DNA of 64,000 nt from Phlebiopsis flavidoalba (taxonomy: Eukaryota > Basidiomycota > Agaricomycetes > Polyporales > Phanerochaetaceae): NCBI GenBank assembly GCA_035772785.1, contig JAOCPU010000020.1, positions 186,001-250,000 on the forward strand, given 5' to 3'. The notes below the pieces were generated by a model, which was given only the letters and a program-made list of their open reading frames with translations, had not been told where the DNA came from and did no database searches. Positions within the stretch are counted from its first letter, which is position 1; every line of letters begins with the position of its first letter. Shown one piece after another: positions 33,199 through 44,699 of the stretch. A program made the translations under genes and the position numbers.

Positions 33199-36100
33199 AT
33201 ATGGAGACACCATAGGTGCTGGTACTTCACAATCGTCCTCTAACATAGACGACACACATTGTTGCGTCGGACCGCGCCAGCCAGGCGGGAAAAGTCAAAC
33301 AGACACGTCGACGACAACGATTGAGCTGCGTTGAGTGCACGAAGCGTCGGCAAGTGAGTACTTTTGTGAAACGTCTGTGGTCAATATCAACATTCTATAT
33401 GAATGGAGCTGTTTGCCAGAATTATGTTGCTTTTTGCTTCCTCCGCTCTTGATGATATGACTATGTGTTTATGCGCATAACTACGAGCCTAAATTATTCA
33501 AATGCTAACCTTCAACTCGTCAGAAATGTGATCGACAGTTTCCCTGCGGACTGTGCACAACGAGGGGTATACCGCACCTCTGTCGCTGGGGAGCCAATCG
33601 TCGTGCGCCCTGCGGCCTCAGCGGCCGCCGGCGGAAGCGATTAGAGCACCGGCGAGCGTTAGCAGCCAACGCCACGATCGACGCTCTGTCGGCACGCATT
33701 GCGGCCCTGGAAAAAGCTCTTCTTGAACAGAGAGAACAGTAATGGTTTGTAACTACAACCAGCAAACACGACAACAAAGACTCTGAACCCACTACAACTC
33801 ATGCTGATTCTCGGTTATCCGCAATTCCAGCAGCAACCTTAGTCGAGACTGACCCCCTCTTGCCTTCAGCAGAGGAGCCTGATGAGGAAGAGGTCAAAGA
33901 CGGCCCTCGTCCGTTGCTAGACCACGATGTTCGAGGTCGCGGCCGTGTCGCTCTCTCGCTCAGCTGTCAAGATCGCGCCGAGATGACTGAGTACGTCGGC
34001 GGCGGCACACAGTCCTATACGCTTTACATAAGGTATTTCTATTGTCGTCTATGTTCAGGAGAATCTTAATTCGCTGATAACATTGATTCCTTCTCAGCTC
34101 GGTGACCCGGATTTAAGGCGTTCCCAGCATCCAAGACCAGCCCTGGCAAGTTCCGTTTCGTCGTCCTCCTCAGAACTCGCCAAACCGTCGACAACCGAAC
34201 GTGGGAAATTCTTTACGCGAATGCACTACCGGTCTATCAGGCGGGACATACTGCCCTAACAACGACGGTAGCTCCACAGGTCAGGCCCCAAATTCGTCGT
34301 CTTGTCGCAAAAGCTTCCACCACGGCCGCACCTGGAGATGCTCCTCGCCTCGTATTTTTGGTGAGCGCAACGGGCAATTCGGCATCCCACGAGCGCATGG
34401 TTCGAGTGTCTTGGCTCGACAGGCAAGGAACAACGTGGGGGAACACGGAAGATGTGGGGACCAACCTATCAGGCGACGACTAGCGGCTGAGCGCCAACGG
34501 CAACGGTGTCAAGAGGGGAACTGGTGACTGGGGGGGCCCAGAAGATTGGCCACCCGCGTGTCGGGAGGACCGTCACAGGTAATCACCGCATTGGCTCTCA
34601 CTCTTGTGTTTCGGTTCTCGCCCATTGCTAAAAACCAGGAAACTGCCCGACATCTCTAAAGCTGCTGCGGCGCAGTATTTTATGCATGCGTTGACTGCCC
34701 TAGACGGCTCGGTCGAGGACATCTGTTGGTGACTCCAGTATATTCAACCTCAGAAGGCACTGTGCATGGCGGGTGTACTCAGCTGCTATTACGCGCTGTT
34801 GCTTCTTGCCCATGTATCTCGCTGACCGGGGTCGGTGAGCGAGGGCGTGGAAGCTTGCTGGAGTCGGGTACAGCTTCTTACACAACCGTTGTCGCCGAAA
34901 GCTCATGCTCAGGTTTTCTATTCCAGTGCTATTCGCAATGCGCAGGCGCATCGGTCTGCATAGAGATCCGGCTGGCGAAAATGGAAGAAATGCGCCCCAT
35001 CGACCGTGAGCTTCGCATCACAAGCTGGTGGCTACTTATGGTGTCGGACAGGTGCGTTTTGACACTCCGCCTTACATATGCCATCCAATGTGATGATTAA
35101 AGGTAGAATGTGGTCTTTTGTACTTGGAAGGCCACCGATGGTGTCTCAAGGAACATATGACATCCTCGCCCTACCGAGTCCCGTTCAATTCAGATGGTTC
35201 GCCAAACCCGTGTGTGGGGCCTATCACAAGGCACTCGTCATGCTGTCCGAGATCATCGCAGACACCATGAACAAGGTATTTTCGCTTCCCATCAGCACAT
35301 CTAGGGTCCTGGAAAAAACAGACTTATGCTCTTGTAGTGTCTAGGTATACCAAGCGCCGCCAGTATAATGCGACCGTCCTCGAGATGGATCGTCGATTTC
35401 CAAGACTGGGAGGTGCAATTGCCAGATCATCTCCGGTGGCGCCGCACGTCGTCTGCTCCATCGCCCTCCAGCAAGTGATGGACGACGGCCCTCGAGAATC
35501 GCTCGATTATACCTCCATCCATCTGCGGATCATTGTTTCGTCTACCAGCGACATATTCTCGCTGGCTTGGTATCTCTGTGGTCTCATGAACCTTCATCGC
35601 CCATACCTCATGCATCCCCCACCCATCCTCCCACCGCCGCGGGGAACTTCACCGGGTCCGCGGACGAAGCTTAGGTTGAACCCGTCCCGTGTGGAGACGC
35701 TTGCATTGAACGTCGCCCTCGAAATAACAAGAGTGATGTGCGAATTTCACAAATATCTCACACCGTGTGCGCGAGGCCTGGACAGGGCTTCTTAACGCGG
35801 GTTTGTTCTCGTACTTTCTCTCGACGGGGGCCGTCGCGTGGCCGGGCAGCCTGTTATCCCAGGTCGCCTGCCACATCCGCAGGAGCCAGGAGTGCCTCGG
35901 GCTGATGGAAAAGGCCATGCGGGTGCTCGACGAGACGCCGCGCGAAGCAGGCTGAAGGAATCCGTGGACGGACAGGGCGAGTGGCGCGGGACGCGCGATG
36001 GTGAGTTTGGAAGGCTCTCCGGAACTGTCGAGGCAGCTGGGGACAAGAAAGAAGAGGAGAAGGGGGAGCTCGTGCTTTTACAGGACGTGCTCGTCGTCAG

Positions 36101-36614
36101 GAGCGTCGAAAGGCAACTGCCGACGGGTGCACGCGGGCGCCTCCACCCACTACACATCATTTTCACTCGAACCTTGGCTCAATGTTGAGCAGTAGGGCTC
36201 GCAGTACCCTGCACAGAACTCTATGTTTGGGCGCACAGACGACAACAAATCAGCTGCCATCCAACGCTTCATTTATGTCCGTATCTCGATCGGCGACACT
36301 ATCATACTCAATGACCAATGCCCCTACGTTTACAAACCGCGCAAGGACCGGCACAATGCCTCTCGATGGCTCTATACGATCCTTTGCCCCTATGCCGTCT
36401 CACCTCGGCGAGGCCGAAATGACATTCGGGAACTTTTGGTATCCAGACGGGTATGATGCGGCCCGCCCATGCAATGGTTATGCCGCTCGACGTCCTGCAA
36501 GGCGTCCAAGAGGACTCTCATGACTTGCAAAGACTTGACCTGGATTGGGCTAGGATTGCCGGTATGGAATCCTGGTACAACGGTAATGCATCAGGGCCCG
36601 GGATGCCCGAATGA
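33199..36614 (+). CDS. Zn2Cys6 fungal transcription factor with fungal-specific TF domain
   Basis: Binuclear zinc-cluster regulator. The cluster is split by an intron. RRRQRLSCVECTKRRQ ends at a GTGAGT donor (about 33,354); after the CAG acceptor the second part reads KCDRQFPCGLCTTRGIPHLC (about 33,525-33,584), giving CxxCx6Cx5CxxCx7C. A coiled-coil linker with IDALSARIAALEKALLEQRE follows (33,678-33,740). The fungal-specific TF domain is readable in pieces: FFTRMHYRS (34,211-34,237), AAAAQYFMHALTALDGS (34,663-34,713), the RELRITSWWLLMVSDR segment (35,009-35,055, counterpart of the RKRxFWxxYxxDR block), and FLSTGAVAWPGSLLSQVACH followed by CLGLMEKAMRVLDE (35,815-35,935). The C-terminus reads GEAEMTFGNFWYPDGYDA and LDVLQGVQEDSHDLQRLDLD (36,408-36,545), ending at a TGA at 36,612-36,614. 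At ~3.4 kb with introns the length is normal for the class. Many frameshifts are present. Targets are unknown; it could regulate the neighbouring array, but only position suggests that. Confidence 0.8.
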
Positions 36615-36739
36615 ACGCAGGAATAAGCAGTCCGCTTTCGACCGCGCATTTTCACGCCATTTGTTGTCCCCAGATCATAAGTTATCAGCTCTTTCTTGCT
36701 TTCCAAGAGTATATGTAGTTTAGATCAAGGTGTATATTA

Positions 36740-39700
36740 CTGTGACAGTTAATGGTTATTGCTCTTTATGGCGATATATTCAGCCACTTTATCCATCCAA
36801 ACCACCATCTACGACCGTGACCCCGAGCCTTCGAACCCACTGGACAGACCGTTTTCGCAGGGGACCTGTGCGACGACTTTCAGATGCTTCGTGAACGCGT
36901 TCCTTGATGACGTCCAGATACTGCACGTCCTTGTAGTAAGCGGCTGCGTTGCATCTCAGCCGACATCTCCGGGCGATACAATCGGCCCTGGCATGTTCTT
37001 CGATCCGACCCAATCGTCGAGCCATTGCATAAGCATCGTGTATGGATCTCTCCGCCGTCTATACTCCCTTTCATGCGTTCAACGAAAACAAAGGCGAGTC
37101 CATACTCACGTCAACCCAGTGGAACGAGGGCGGGGTAGCAATGGTCGTTTTTGGATGGCACAATGTCGAGCGCGCGCATCCAGGCCCAGAACGAGTGGTA
37201 TATCTCCCGTGAAGTGATTCGGCCGCGAGCTGAGAAAGTCTGATAATTGCGCGTAATGTCACGTCTGTGGGAACTGATGTGGGGATACAACGTCGGAGTA
37301 GATCATCTGCACACACTCGAGAGGAGGGCAGGGACTGCTCGGATGGGGAGCGGCCTGTGACGCTGTTGATAGCCTCGCTAACGGGAGAGATAGCGATGTC
37401 TCTGCCGGAGCGACGGAGAGCCCCCCACAGGAGGAGGACCCGGGCGAACGTCTAGCGGTCCTGGCCAGCTTCCCAGAAACATGTCGACAACTATCTGCAA
37501 CGCGACTTGTCCTGCTGGTTTAGCTTTCCACTGACCCGTTTATCCACGGGCGTTTTTGTGGGTTCCAACATGGCTGATACGCGTGAACGCCGCTCCCCCC
37601 CGTCCACCGGGATCCGGGGTCTGAGGGTGGTGATGGTAGGGAAATGGTGTGGAAGGGTGCCAAAGCCGAGATGGGAGAGCTGTCGCAGCGAATGGTGTCG
37701 TCAATACTTTCTGGTCCCATCGTGCAGTCTGCAGGATGAATGTTCAGGGAATTTACGGCGTCTGGAGAAAGCCGTACAGGGGTTCTAATGTCCAAGCCCA
37801 AAGCGCAATAAAGACAACATCAGGTTCGTCACAATTCGGCGCAGCCAGGGCAACCATAAATTGATGTACAGCCCTAATGGTTCACTTCCGCGGGGGGGTC
37901 TGACGGTCATGAGATGGGCGAGAATTGCGACCGCCCCCGTTTCGATTTTCCCCCTCTTATACCCAGATCTGATGCTCGGGCTATGCAACCGTTTGTGCTC
38001 CAGAAAGGGTTTGGAAAAGGCCCTCTGGAAGTCGCCAATTCAATCGCCCAGGTGCGTGCGCCCACGATACCGGACAGCAGAGATCGTGTCAAGAGGATAG
38101 GCCAAGCGAACAGCATTTCGTCCCACAAAGCTGACGGTAATTCGCGTAATGCGCGCTTATAGAGTAGACTCGGACAGCCGTAGGAATATGCTTGTCGAGT
38201 TTTGGAGGGATAACGCCCCGCGGCCTGTCGATATCCAGTCCAAGGAAGTCATGGGCCGATGATGCTATTTGAACGGGACGGCTACAATTATAGCGCAGAG
38301 ATCAATCTTTCACATGAAATTATGGACGCCAGTTCTTGCGCCGCCACACTGCGCTGGAGTGTGGCGCGCGCTTGCCTTTACAAAACATGTGAACAGTCCC
38401 GGATTGGGGCCTCAGATTGTGGGATGTGAGTTGCTCGATGTAGCGTTAAGGCATCCCATGGTTTGCCGCGAAACGATATTGAAGAAAACGGTGCGCCCCC
38501 CCCCGTCATAAAAATGAGTTGACTTCGAACGCTATTACAAGAAAGCTTGGTCTCGATCCCTACGGGCATGACCTTTGGACTCTGGAATCTCGTTGTCGCT
38601 GCTTTTCATTACGCATACGGAATTGAGACTGGTGTCCAGGTACCTTGTCCGCAGGTCCGACAGCCGCGGTGCGGAATACGATGTGCGACCAGAAGGCGCA
38701 GCAAGGATTCAGGTGTAGCTCTGATTGGCGCGAACTCGTCCGCGTTTCATCTTTCCGGGCGTCACAGCAGCACAGCAGCGACCGTTTAAGGTCACAAAAT
38801 GTCGTGTTGTAGCATGGTCGGTCGTAGGTGCCCCCCCTACCTCCGCAACTGTTTGAGGCCGTTGTGTAAGGTGCGACATCAGTAGCCAAGACTCTGGCGG
38901 CGAGAAGACTTGTCTCCTTCAGAGCTGAGGATAGCGGCAGAGGTAATGGACAAGGCGCGGGCAAGTCCGGAGTAAGAGGTTGAAAATGCCGCTCAGAGGG
39001 CATTCGAGGAGGAGTTACAGCCTAAATCTCCATACGAGGGCGCGGGAGTTTACCTGGCCGTGAACTTTCGACTCTGCGAGCCGTGGCCACAAGCAAGAAC
39101 ATAAGTGCTAAAATCTTCTGGACGTTTCTAGGGTCGAAGCTAGAGAGCTGCCGATATATTAGCTCGACGGTGGATAGGACACGTCCCTGTGGAGTGGAGG
39201 CTACTTGGTGGTACAGCGACCAAGTACAGCGGAAGCCAAGGCGGGTACGTGGCCGTTACAACAATGAGGTTGCTCCGGGGTGCCCATCTCAGCATGGCCT
39301 GATTCTTGGGCCCGACGTATTACTGTGCTTGATGTCCGGAGCATCCAAGATACTGAGCCAGTCAGATCCACCTGCCATAACGTCGCTGTCGTATGTGTGG
39401 CTGCATGACGGGGCCGGATGGCAAAGCGGGGCCGCAAGGATAGCGTCTTCACGTTCGGCATTGACATCTTGAGAGATAGCCAGTAGCCTGTTTGTCTGTA
39501 GAAAACGTCGACCGTCTCGAAGAGAACGAAGGTCGAATTGGTCGTGTATGGAAAGGTGGACAGTGGATATATGTGCGTATATTCCGCCCGTCGCTACCCT
39601 GGTATTTGGGCCGCTCTGAGCACATACATCTGAGCTATCAAGGTCAAATAGATCCGCGAGTACCACTACCTGAAACTCACTTCCAAGCCTCAGGCCGCAG

Positions 39701-39900
39701 GCTTCGGACTAGAGCCCGAAGGGGGTGTTTCAACAAGACATGTAGTCCACGCTCGCGGGTGACCAGGACGCACTGTAACGACCATCACGTGCGTGGACTC
39801 CTTCGTGACTCTACCTACAAAACAAAATTAGGGGGTGTTGACACCATTAGGGATTTTGAGATAATTCGAATACCACCATCACTTACTATAGCACATGCAC
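36740..39900. other. Unrecognised region, probably one or more noisy minus-strand genes
   Basis: I could not identify a gene here, but minus-strand stretches look coding. They are YHSFWAWMRALDIVPSKND (about 37,205-37,150), the hydrophobic WDEMLFAWPILLTRSLLSGI (38,125-38,065) followed by SRGPFPNPFWSTNG (38,032-37,990), a Pro/Ser-rich stretch (39,003-38,850), and FDLDSSDVCAQSGPNTRVA (about 39,645-39,590). Antisense plus-strand open stretches (39,083-39,972) are equally unrecognised. Frameshifts prevent assembly into a protein. Confidence 0.3.
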
Positions 39901-39919
39901 ACCATAGCCCGGCGACCCG

Positions 39920-41891
39920 GATGACACCGCCAGATAACACACGACTAAGTCCGACTCGGATATCCGAGGATTGAATTACGCTCTGGACAACATCCCCAAG
40001 GTCGAGCGTCGACGTTACCTAAAGGATTGACACCACGTTTCGCACCGGAGGTTCATCTCAAAACAGGATGAGGGCCATCTCGTTCCCCACACTCATACTA
40101 GTCCTTCCTAACGTGCAATTTAGCTACCATCAACTTGTGAGATGAGGTAACTTGGCACAGACAATAACTGCAAGCTTAACGAGAAACGGTATCCTAGGCA
40201 CGATCGGACATGTCGCCGCAACAATGGAAAGCTTCGACTGTGGGTGAGGCTATATCGGAGCTCCATGCCGTAAGACGATTTAAGAATAGTTGGTGCGGAA
40301 CATTAACAATCAGAAGCTTGCTATAGCGAACGCGATAATAGGTTAGGTTTATAAAACCTCTGCAGTGCGTGCGTCTTCTCTCTCGTTAAGTATCGCCTCG
40401 ACTGATATAGTCTTACATAACTGTCGAGAACCCTCTGTTGCGTGGCCCAAGACCCGTGCTGCTACAGGTCCCTATCGGGGGGGGGGGGCGATCTCGAGCT
40501 CGAATGAAGGAACCAATCCCCTTTGCCGTGGAGCGAACCAATGATGTGGCCCAGCCGGAGTGACAACTTCATTCGTTCCAGCACGTTTCCTCCTCGGTCC
40601 GATTTCCCTGGTCCACTGACATTCGTCATGGCATAGACCATGGCTTAACGGGCGCCGGCAGTCATGGGACGCCTGGGCAGCTTGTCTTCTAATTAGTCTC
40701 ATGGAATACGATAGACCTATTTGCCCCGCATAAGCCGTGGCAGGTATACCTCTGATCTCATTTGTGGCTGTCCGTCGAAATTAATTAAGCTGCGATGGAA
40801 CCTAATTAGCCTTCAGCAACCAAGGTCGACCTGATCAATAGAGCCGAGCAAAGGCACTCGAGCGACTCAAATAGCCTTTTGGCCCTTTTGTCAAAGGGTA
40901 CATGTTAAAACTGCACTGGTACAACGAGTCATAAATTCTTAACTGTGATCGGACCGCGTACACGGTAACCGTTGCGCTGAGAAGGCAAGCCAATTTGTAC
41001 CCCTTTTGTTCCCGCTGCAGTCTTGAGATAAACAATACTCAGGTGATGGCGCGTCAACTAAGGAAGATGAACATCGTGAAGCGTATCCCTATCCCTGTCC
41101 GCGACTTCACCTCCGATCCCAAACTCATTGTCATTCGTTCATTCGACGTCAACAAACCGGGCGCGGAAGTTGACGAGCTGAAGGGTGGTGTCGCCGGTGG
41201 CTCCATTTTGACCGGTGTTCTGCGTCTTGGTCAGGAAGTTGAGATTCGCCCGGGTATTGTCACCAAGGATGCTCAGGGGAGGAACCAGTGCAAGCCCATC
41301 TTCAGTCGAATCGTCTCGCTACACGCCGAGAGCAATCAATTACAGTTCGCCGTGCCTGGTGGACTTATTGGTGTCGGAACGAGGATTGACCCCACCCTCT
41401 GCCGTGCCGATCGCCTCGTTGGTCAAGTCTTGGGTGCTGTCGGAAAGCTGCCCCAAGTATTCACTGGTACGTCTCGAAGAGACGCTTATACGCAATATTT
41501 TACCCAGAGGGCTGACATAATCGTACAGAACTCGAGATCAGCATGTTCTTGCTTCGCCGATTACTTGGTGTCAAGTCCGAAGACAAAAAGCAGACCAAGG
41601 TCGCGAAACTCGCCAAGGGCGAGCTCTTGCTCATCAACATCGGTTCGACGTCCACCGGTGGTCGCGTGCTCAGCGTCAAGGCCGACCTGGCCAAGATCCA
41701 GCTCACGACACCCGCGTGTACCGAAATCGGCGAGAAGGTTGCGCTGTCACGTCGTATCGAGAAGCACTGGCGGCTTGTCGGTGAGTTTTTTCAGCTTCAC
41801 GCGGTCCTCATCGCTTAGCGTCACATGCTGACCACGCGGTATCATAGGATGGGGCTCGGTGCAGCGTGGCACGGTCCTCGAGCTCGATTAA
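39920..41891 (+). CDS. Translation initiation factor eIF2 subunit gamma
   Basis: GTPase subunit of eIF2, which brings Met-tRNAi to the 40S ribosome; single-copy and essential in fungi. The first half is in very noisy sequence but the GTPase motifs are visible with inserted bases removed. These are GTIGHVAHGKST (G1, about 40,197-40,238), VRFKNELVRNITIKLGY (40,272-40,330), [20 protein letters not shown] (G3, 40,600-40,670) and ILQNKVDLI (G4, about 40,808-40,841). From about 41,070 the frame is clean: [55 protein letters not shown]. Then come two introns (about 41,470-41,528 and 41,780-41,847), [40 protein letters not shown] and a C-terminal [13 protein letters not shown] ending at TAA 41,889-41,891. 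The start is placed near an MSDSDIED-like sequence at about 39,950 and is approximate. It lies convergent to the RING-CH gene. Confidence 0.9.
40477..40488. repeat. Poly-G tract, 12 bases
   Basis: Lies between the G1 and G3 motifs of eIF2-gamma, where the protein should have its zinc-knuckle insert. No such run can be coding there, so it is most likely an artefact of the noisy stretch. Confidence 0.8.
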
Positions 41892-42191
41892 ACTGAATAT
41901 CCCATTGTACTCACACCCGCACTCACTCATGCTTTGCGATGCTTTTGATATCCGTGTAGCAATAGAGGCTTGTATCGATGCGCATAGTCTCTCCTCTTCT
42001 CGTATGCACGACATAGCGTATATTCAACATTACAGGTGTGAGTGGAGAAAACAATGCGATGACTAGGTGAGATGAATTCTTTATCTATACGTTTGGAGGA
42101 TGGAATGCTAGGTCGAGTTTCCTCGTGGGTCGATTCCTGCAAATGACCGTTCTTGATGTGTCGTAGTGGCTGCGATTTTGCACCGCTGTCG

Positions 42192-43221
42192 TTAGATAGA
42201 GCATGTTATTAGGTTGAGGCTAGTCCTTTCGCCTCGCGCGCGGCAGAACCAGTTGCAGTCGAGCGAAGAGGAATTAATGATACTCACAAAAACGAAGATT
42301 CCCAGACCGACCGTGTTCCTCCACCAAACCGGATCGGCTTCTGCCCAGACTTTCGTCCCCCCGCACAGTATATTGACAATCACTCTCAGATTTGTACCAA
42401 TTTGCTCAACCAGTTTTGGACCTTGCCACCCCATGTTACCAAATACAGTCCTCGTCGAGTTGGAATTGAATCGCAGTGGCGGGCGGATACCGAGGAACGC
42501 ACGAAGGAAACTCGAGTGCCGTGACAGGTTAAACAGGACTGTGCCCATCCAACTCGAGATCTTGGGTATCATCAGAGCGCCACCGAGGAAGCGGCCCATT
42601 GACGTCCCTGTTACGCGCCACAGTCTGCCCTCGGCCGACACTGCTGACGGGGCCTCGTTTGTAGGCGAGGCAAACTCCTCGCCCGCTGCCGTGCCTTCCC
42701 AGACGCCGGCCAGTCACAGCCTTGTCGTCCGGGCGGCCCTCGGCTTCGCAGGGTCGATGTCTCGCGGCGATGCGAAACGTGCAGAGCGGGCCCACCTCGT
42801 TGAGGGCACGCCTCGATTCGACGTAGGTGTAGACCTTCGAACGCTGTGGGCCGAGTAGCCAGTCTTACAGTCTTCGCAGCACTCTGCTGATAAAGCGTCG
42901 AGGACGAAGGGCAGACAATTGTGACCAGTGAGGGAGATCGGAGGCCATCGCATAATAGGCTGGAAGCGGTGGCTCAGCTCCCCTTCCCGCACTCATTCTG
43001 CGTTCGGCACCGTTTCGCTATATTTCAGTTCAGTCGTGTATGTCGGAGAACCGCTATAGTTGTCAATTACTGTCGTAGAATTCCTCCTCCCGACAGATGT
43101 AGCAGAGCTTGACCTAAATAGCATGCGGTGATCAGACGCAAGCTCGGAGCTCGTACCCTGAGAGTAGAAGCCCTACCCTGAGGTCGTCGATGGTCGGGAT
43201 GTGGGTGACGGCTTCTGCCAT
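42192..43221 (-). CDS. RING-CH (MARCH-type) membrane E3 ubiquitin ligase
   Basis: Probable MARCH5-like fungal E3 ligase. The proposed start at 43,221 gives MAEAVTHIPTIDDLR, followed by a short intron ending in TTTAG. The next exon begins VKLCYICREEE (about 43,115-43,080), the first Cys pair of a RING-CH finger. The middle of the finger is damaged, but a His...CLLRWI-like stretch is readable at about 42,925-42,890. The C-terminal half reads cleanly from about 42,700: EEFASPTNEAPSAVSAEGRL, then WRVTGTSMGRFLGGALMIPK, LSRHSSFLRAFLGIRPPL, STRTVFGNMGWQGPKLVEQI and KVWAEADPVWWRNTVGLGIF, with hydrophobic membrane-like stretches. The end near 42,192 is blurred by indels. The RING-CH call rests on the CYICREEE motif and domain order. 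If that motif is accidental, this is a conserved fungal membrane protein of unknown role. Confidence 0.55.
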
Positions 43222-43229
43222 GTTCTACC

Positions 43230-43715
43230 TATCACGACTTGCGCACGGTCTAAGGACTGAGACTGTCCTCTGTGTAGTGAAAGCGGCACCTGGCGTATGT
43301 CTGGCGACTCCGGTGTTTGGGCGAGTCTGGACGACGACGGCTGCTCTGATTTATAGCCCAGTGCCAGCAAGAGATTCGAATGTTTCAAAGATTACGACAC
43401 TCAAGAAGGAGGTATGAGAGTTCAGGCGGTACAAGCGGTAAGGTCGGTGAGGGGAGGGAGTTAAGCTCGGAGCGCCGGAAGTGACGAAGCTTCAAGCGAT
43501 GACATAAGAGTATCATGTTCGTCAATCGAGTAGTATCAACTGAACAGCACAAAATGGGCTCAATCGCAGATACGTTCGCGGGCAGAGCGTGCAGTGCAAC
43601 ATGATCATTATTGGCGGTAGACAACGACTCAATAACATGGCATTTCTGAGTGCTCTTAACAGATGCGGCTACGAATTTTGAAAGCGAGAGATCCAGATAG
43701 CAAAGCGAGGCAGAG
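43230..43715. other. Intergenic between the RING-CH gene and the SR protein gene
   Basis: Upstream of the RING-CH start and downstream of the SR-protein stop, so it holds the promoter of the first and the 3' UTR of the second. No gene, repeat or RNA is recognised. Confidence 0.3.
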
Positions 43716-43718
43716 GTT

Positions 43719-44540
43719 TCACTGCTCGTAAGGAGGGGTTTGGGCACGGTCATCTTCCTTTTTGGCATCCTCGGGAGGCGGCGCAGGCGGCGTCCGAGCG
43801 CGGTCATCCCGACGCCTCTCAGGGGAGGGGCTCCTCCGTCTTTCGGGGCTGCGGCTCCTCCTGCTCTTGTCATCTCTGTCCCTGTCGCGTTCGTCACGGT
43901 CGCGTTCACGGTCGCGTTCGCGCTCCCGGGGGCGGTCACGTTCGCGGTCCCTATCGCGGTCGCTCCTATCTCTGTCTCTGCCACTGCTACGACGAGGGCT
44001 GCGCGAACGGTCGCGTTCGCGGTCACGACGAGGAGGGGATCGCCTGTCATAGCGCCATACGGAAGAAGGGGGGTTCTTCGCCCACTTGGATACTCGTCAG
44101 CGAGCGTTCATTGAGCAGAGAGTAGCATATATACCTGGATACTAAGTCTTGCTCCATCAAAGTTGCGACCATGCCTGAAGAGCGCGTCTTTGAGTCAGGA
44201 AATGACATCTTCACAAAATGGTACTCACATGTCGTAATAGGCATCTTCAGCATCGCGAGTGCTTCGGAACTCGACAAACGCATAACTACGAGACGGATTC
44301 GAAGGGACGTTGAGCGATCGGTTTGAACTCGGGGTGCGGAACTCGATAGGAGCGCGCGGTATATCGCGGGAAAACGCATTCGCGGAAAAGTCTTGGTCGA
44401 TAGCAGACGTAGTATCGTTCGCAGGGGACGGAGAACGGGTCCGAGACGAGGTGTCCGCTCAAGGCTATCCATCGTGTAGAAGGACCGCGTGTTTCGAGGC
44501 GCTTCGACTGCGAAGAAAGGTATGTGTACACGCGAGGCAA
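43719..44540 (-). CDS. SR-type RNA-binding protein (RRM plus RS domain), N-terminus uncertain
   Basis: Splicing-factor-like protein acting in the nucleus on pre-mRNA, inferred from domain layout. On the minus strand an N-terminal Arg/Ser-Pro region (TSSRTRSPSPANDTTSAID, about 44,450-44,395) leads to PRAPIEFRTPSSNRSLNVP (44,360-44,305), the RNP2-side of an RRM. RSYAFVEFRSTRDAEDAYYD (44,295-44,235) contains the RNP1 motif. An intron (about 44,230-44,180) is followed by HGRNFDGARLSIQ, a second intron, then WAKNPPSSVWRYDRRSPPRR. The C-terminus is an RS/RD/RE repeat tract (44,035-43,820), then RTPPAPPPEDAKKEDDR and a TGA at 43,719-43,721. A frame slip before about 44,460 hides the true start. The RD/RE repeats are unusually dense and make the tract read open in all frames. 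Confidence 0.75.
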
Positions 44541-44664
44541 ACACTTACGGATTTTGGTTGGCGTGGGGACGGCGTACACCACACCCTGGCGGTATATAGA
44601 GGGCTTGAGTCGTATATGAGTCCTTACTTCTGACCACAACGAGAGGCTGTTAAAACCATCCCAT

Positions 44665-44677
44665 CCCCCCCCCCCCC
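44665..44677. repeat. Poly-C tract, 13 bases
   Basis: A run of 13 C, one of several long G/C homopolymers in the window (13 G at 2,256-2,268, 15 G at 2,788-2,802, 9 G at 3,457-3,465, 12 G at 40,477-40,488). All lie in stretches that are noisy by gene comparison; the one at 40,477 interrupts the eIF2-gamma coding region. Confidence 0.8.
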
Positions 44678-44699
44678 AAACAGAGTACATCGTGTTCAG

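Noticed and set aside
42214..42858. 214-residue plus-strand open frame
   Set aside because: Antisense to the conserved minus-strand blocks of the RING-CH gene; no protein character of its own.
43820..44040. Plus-strand Ser/Arg-rich frame opposite the RS domain (43,762-44,052)
   Set aside because: RS/RD/RE repeat codons stay open in several frames on both strands. The RRM with RNP1 and splice sites is on the minus strand.
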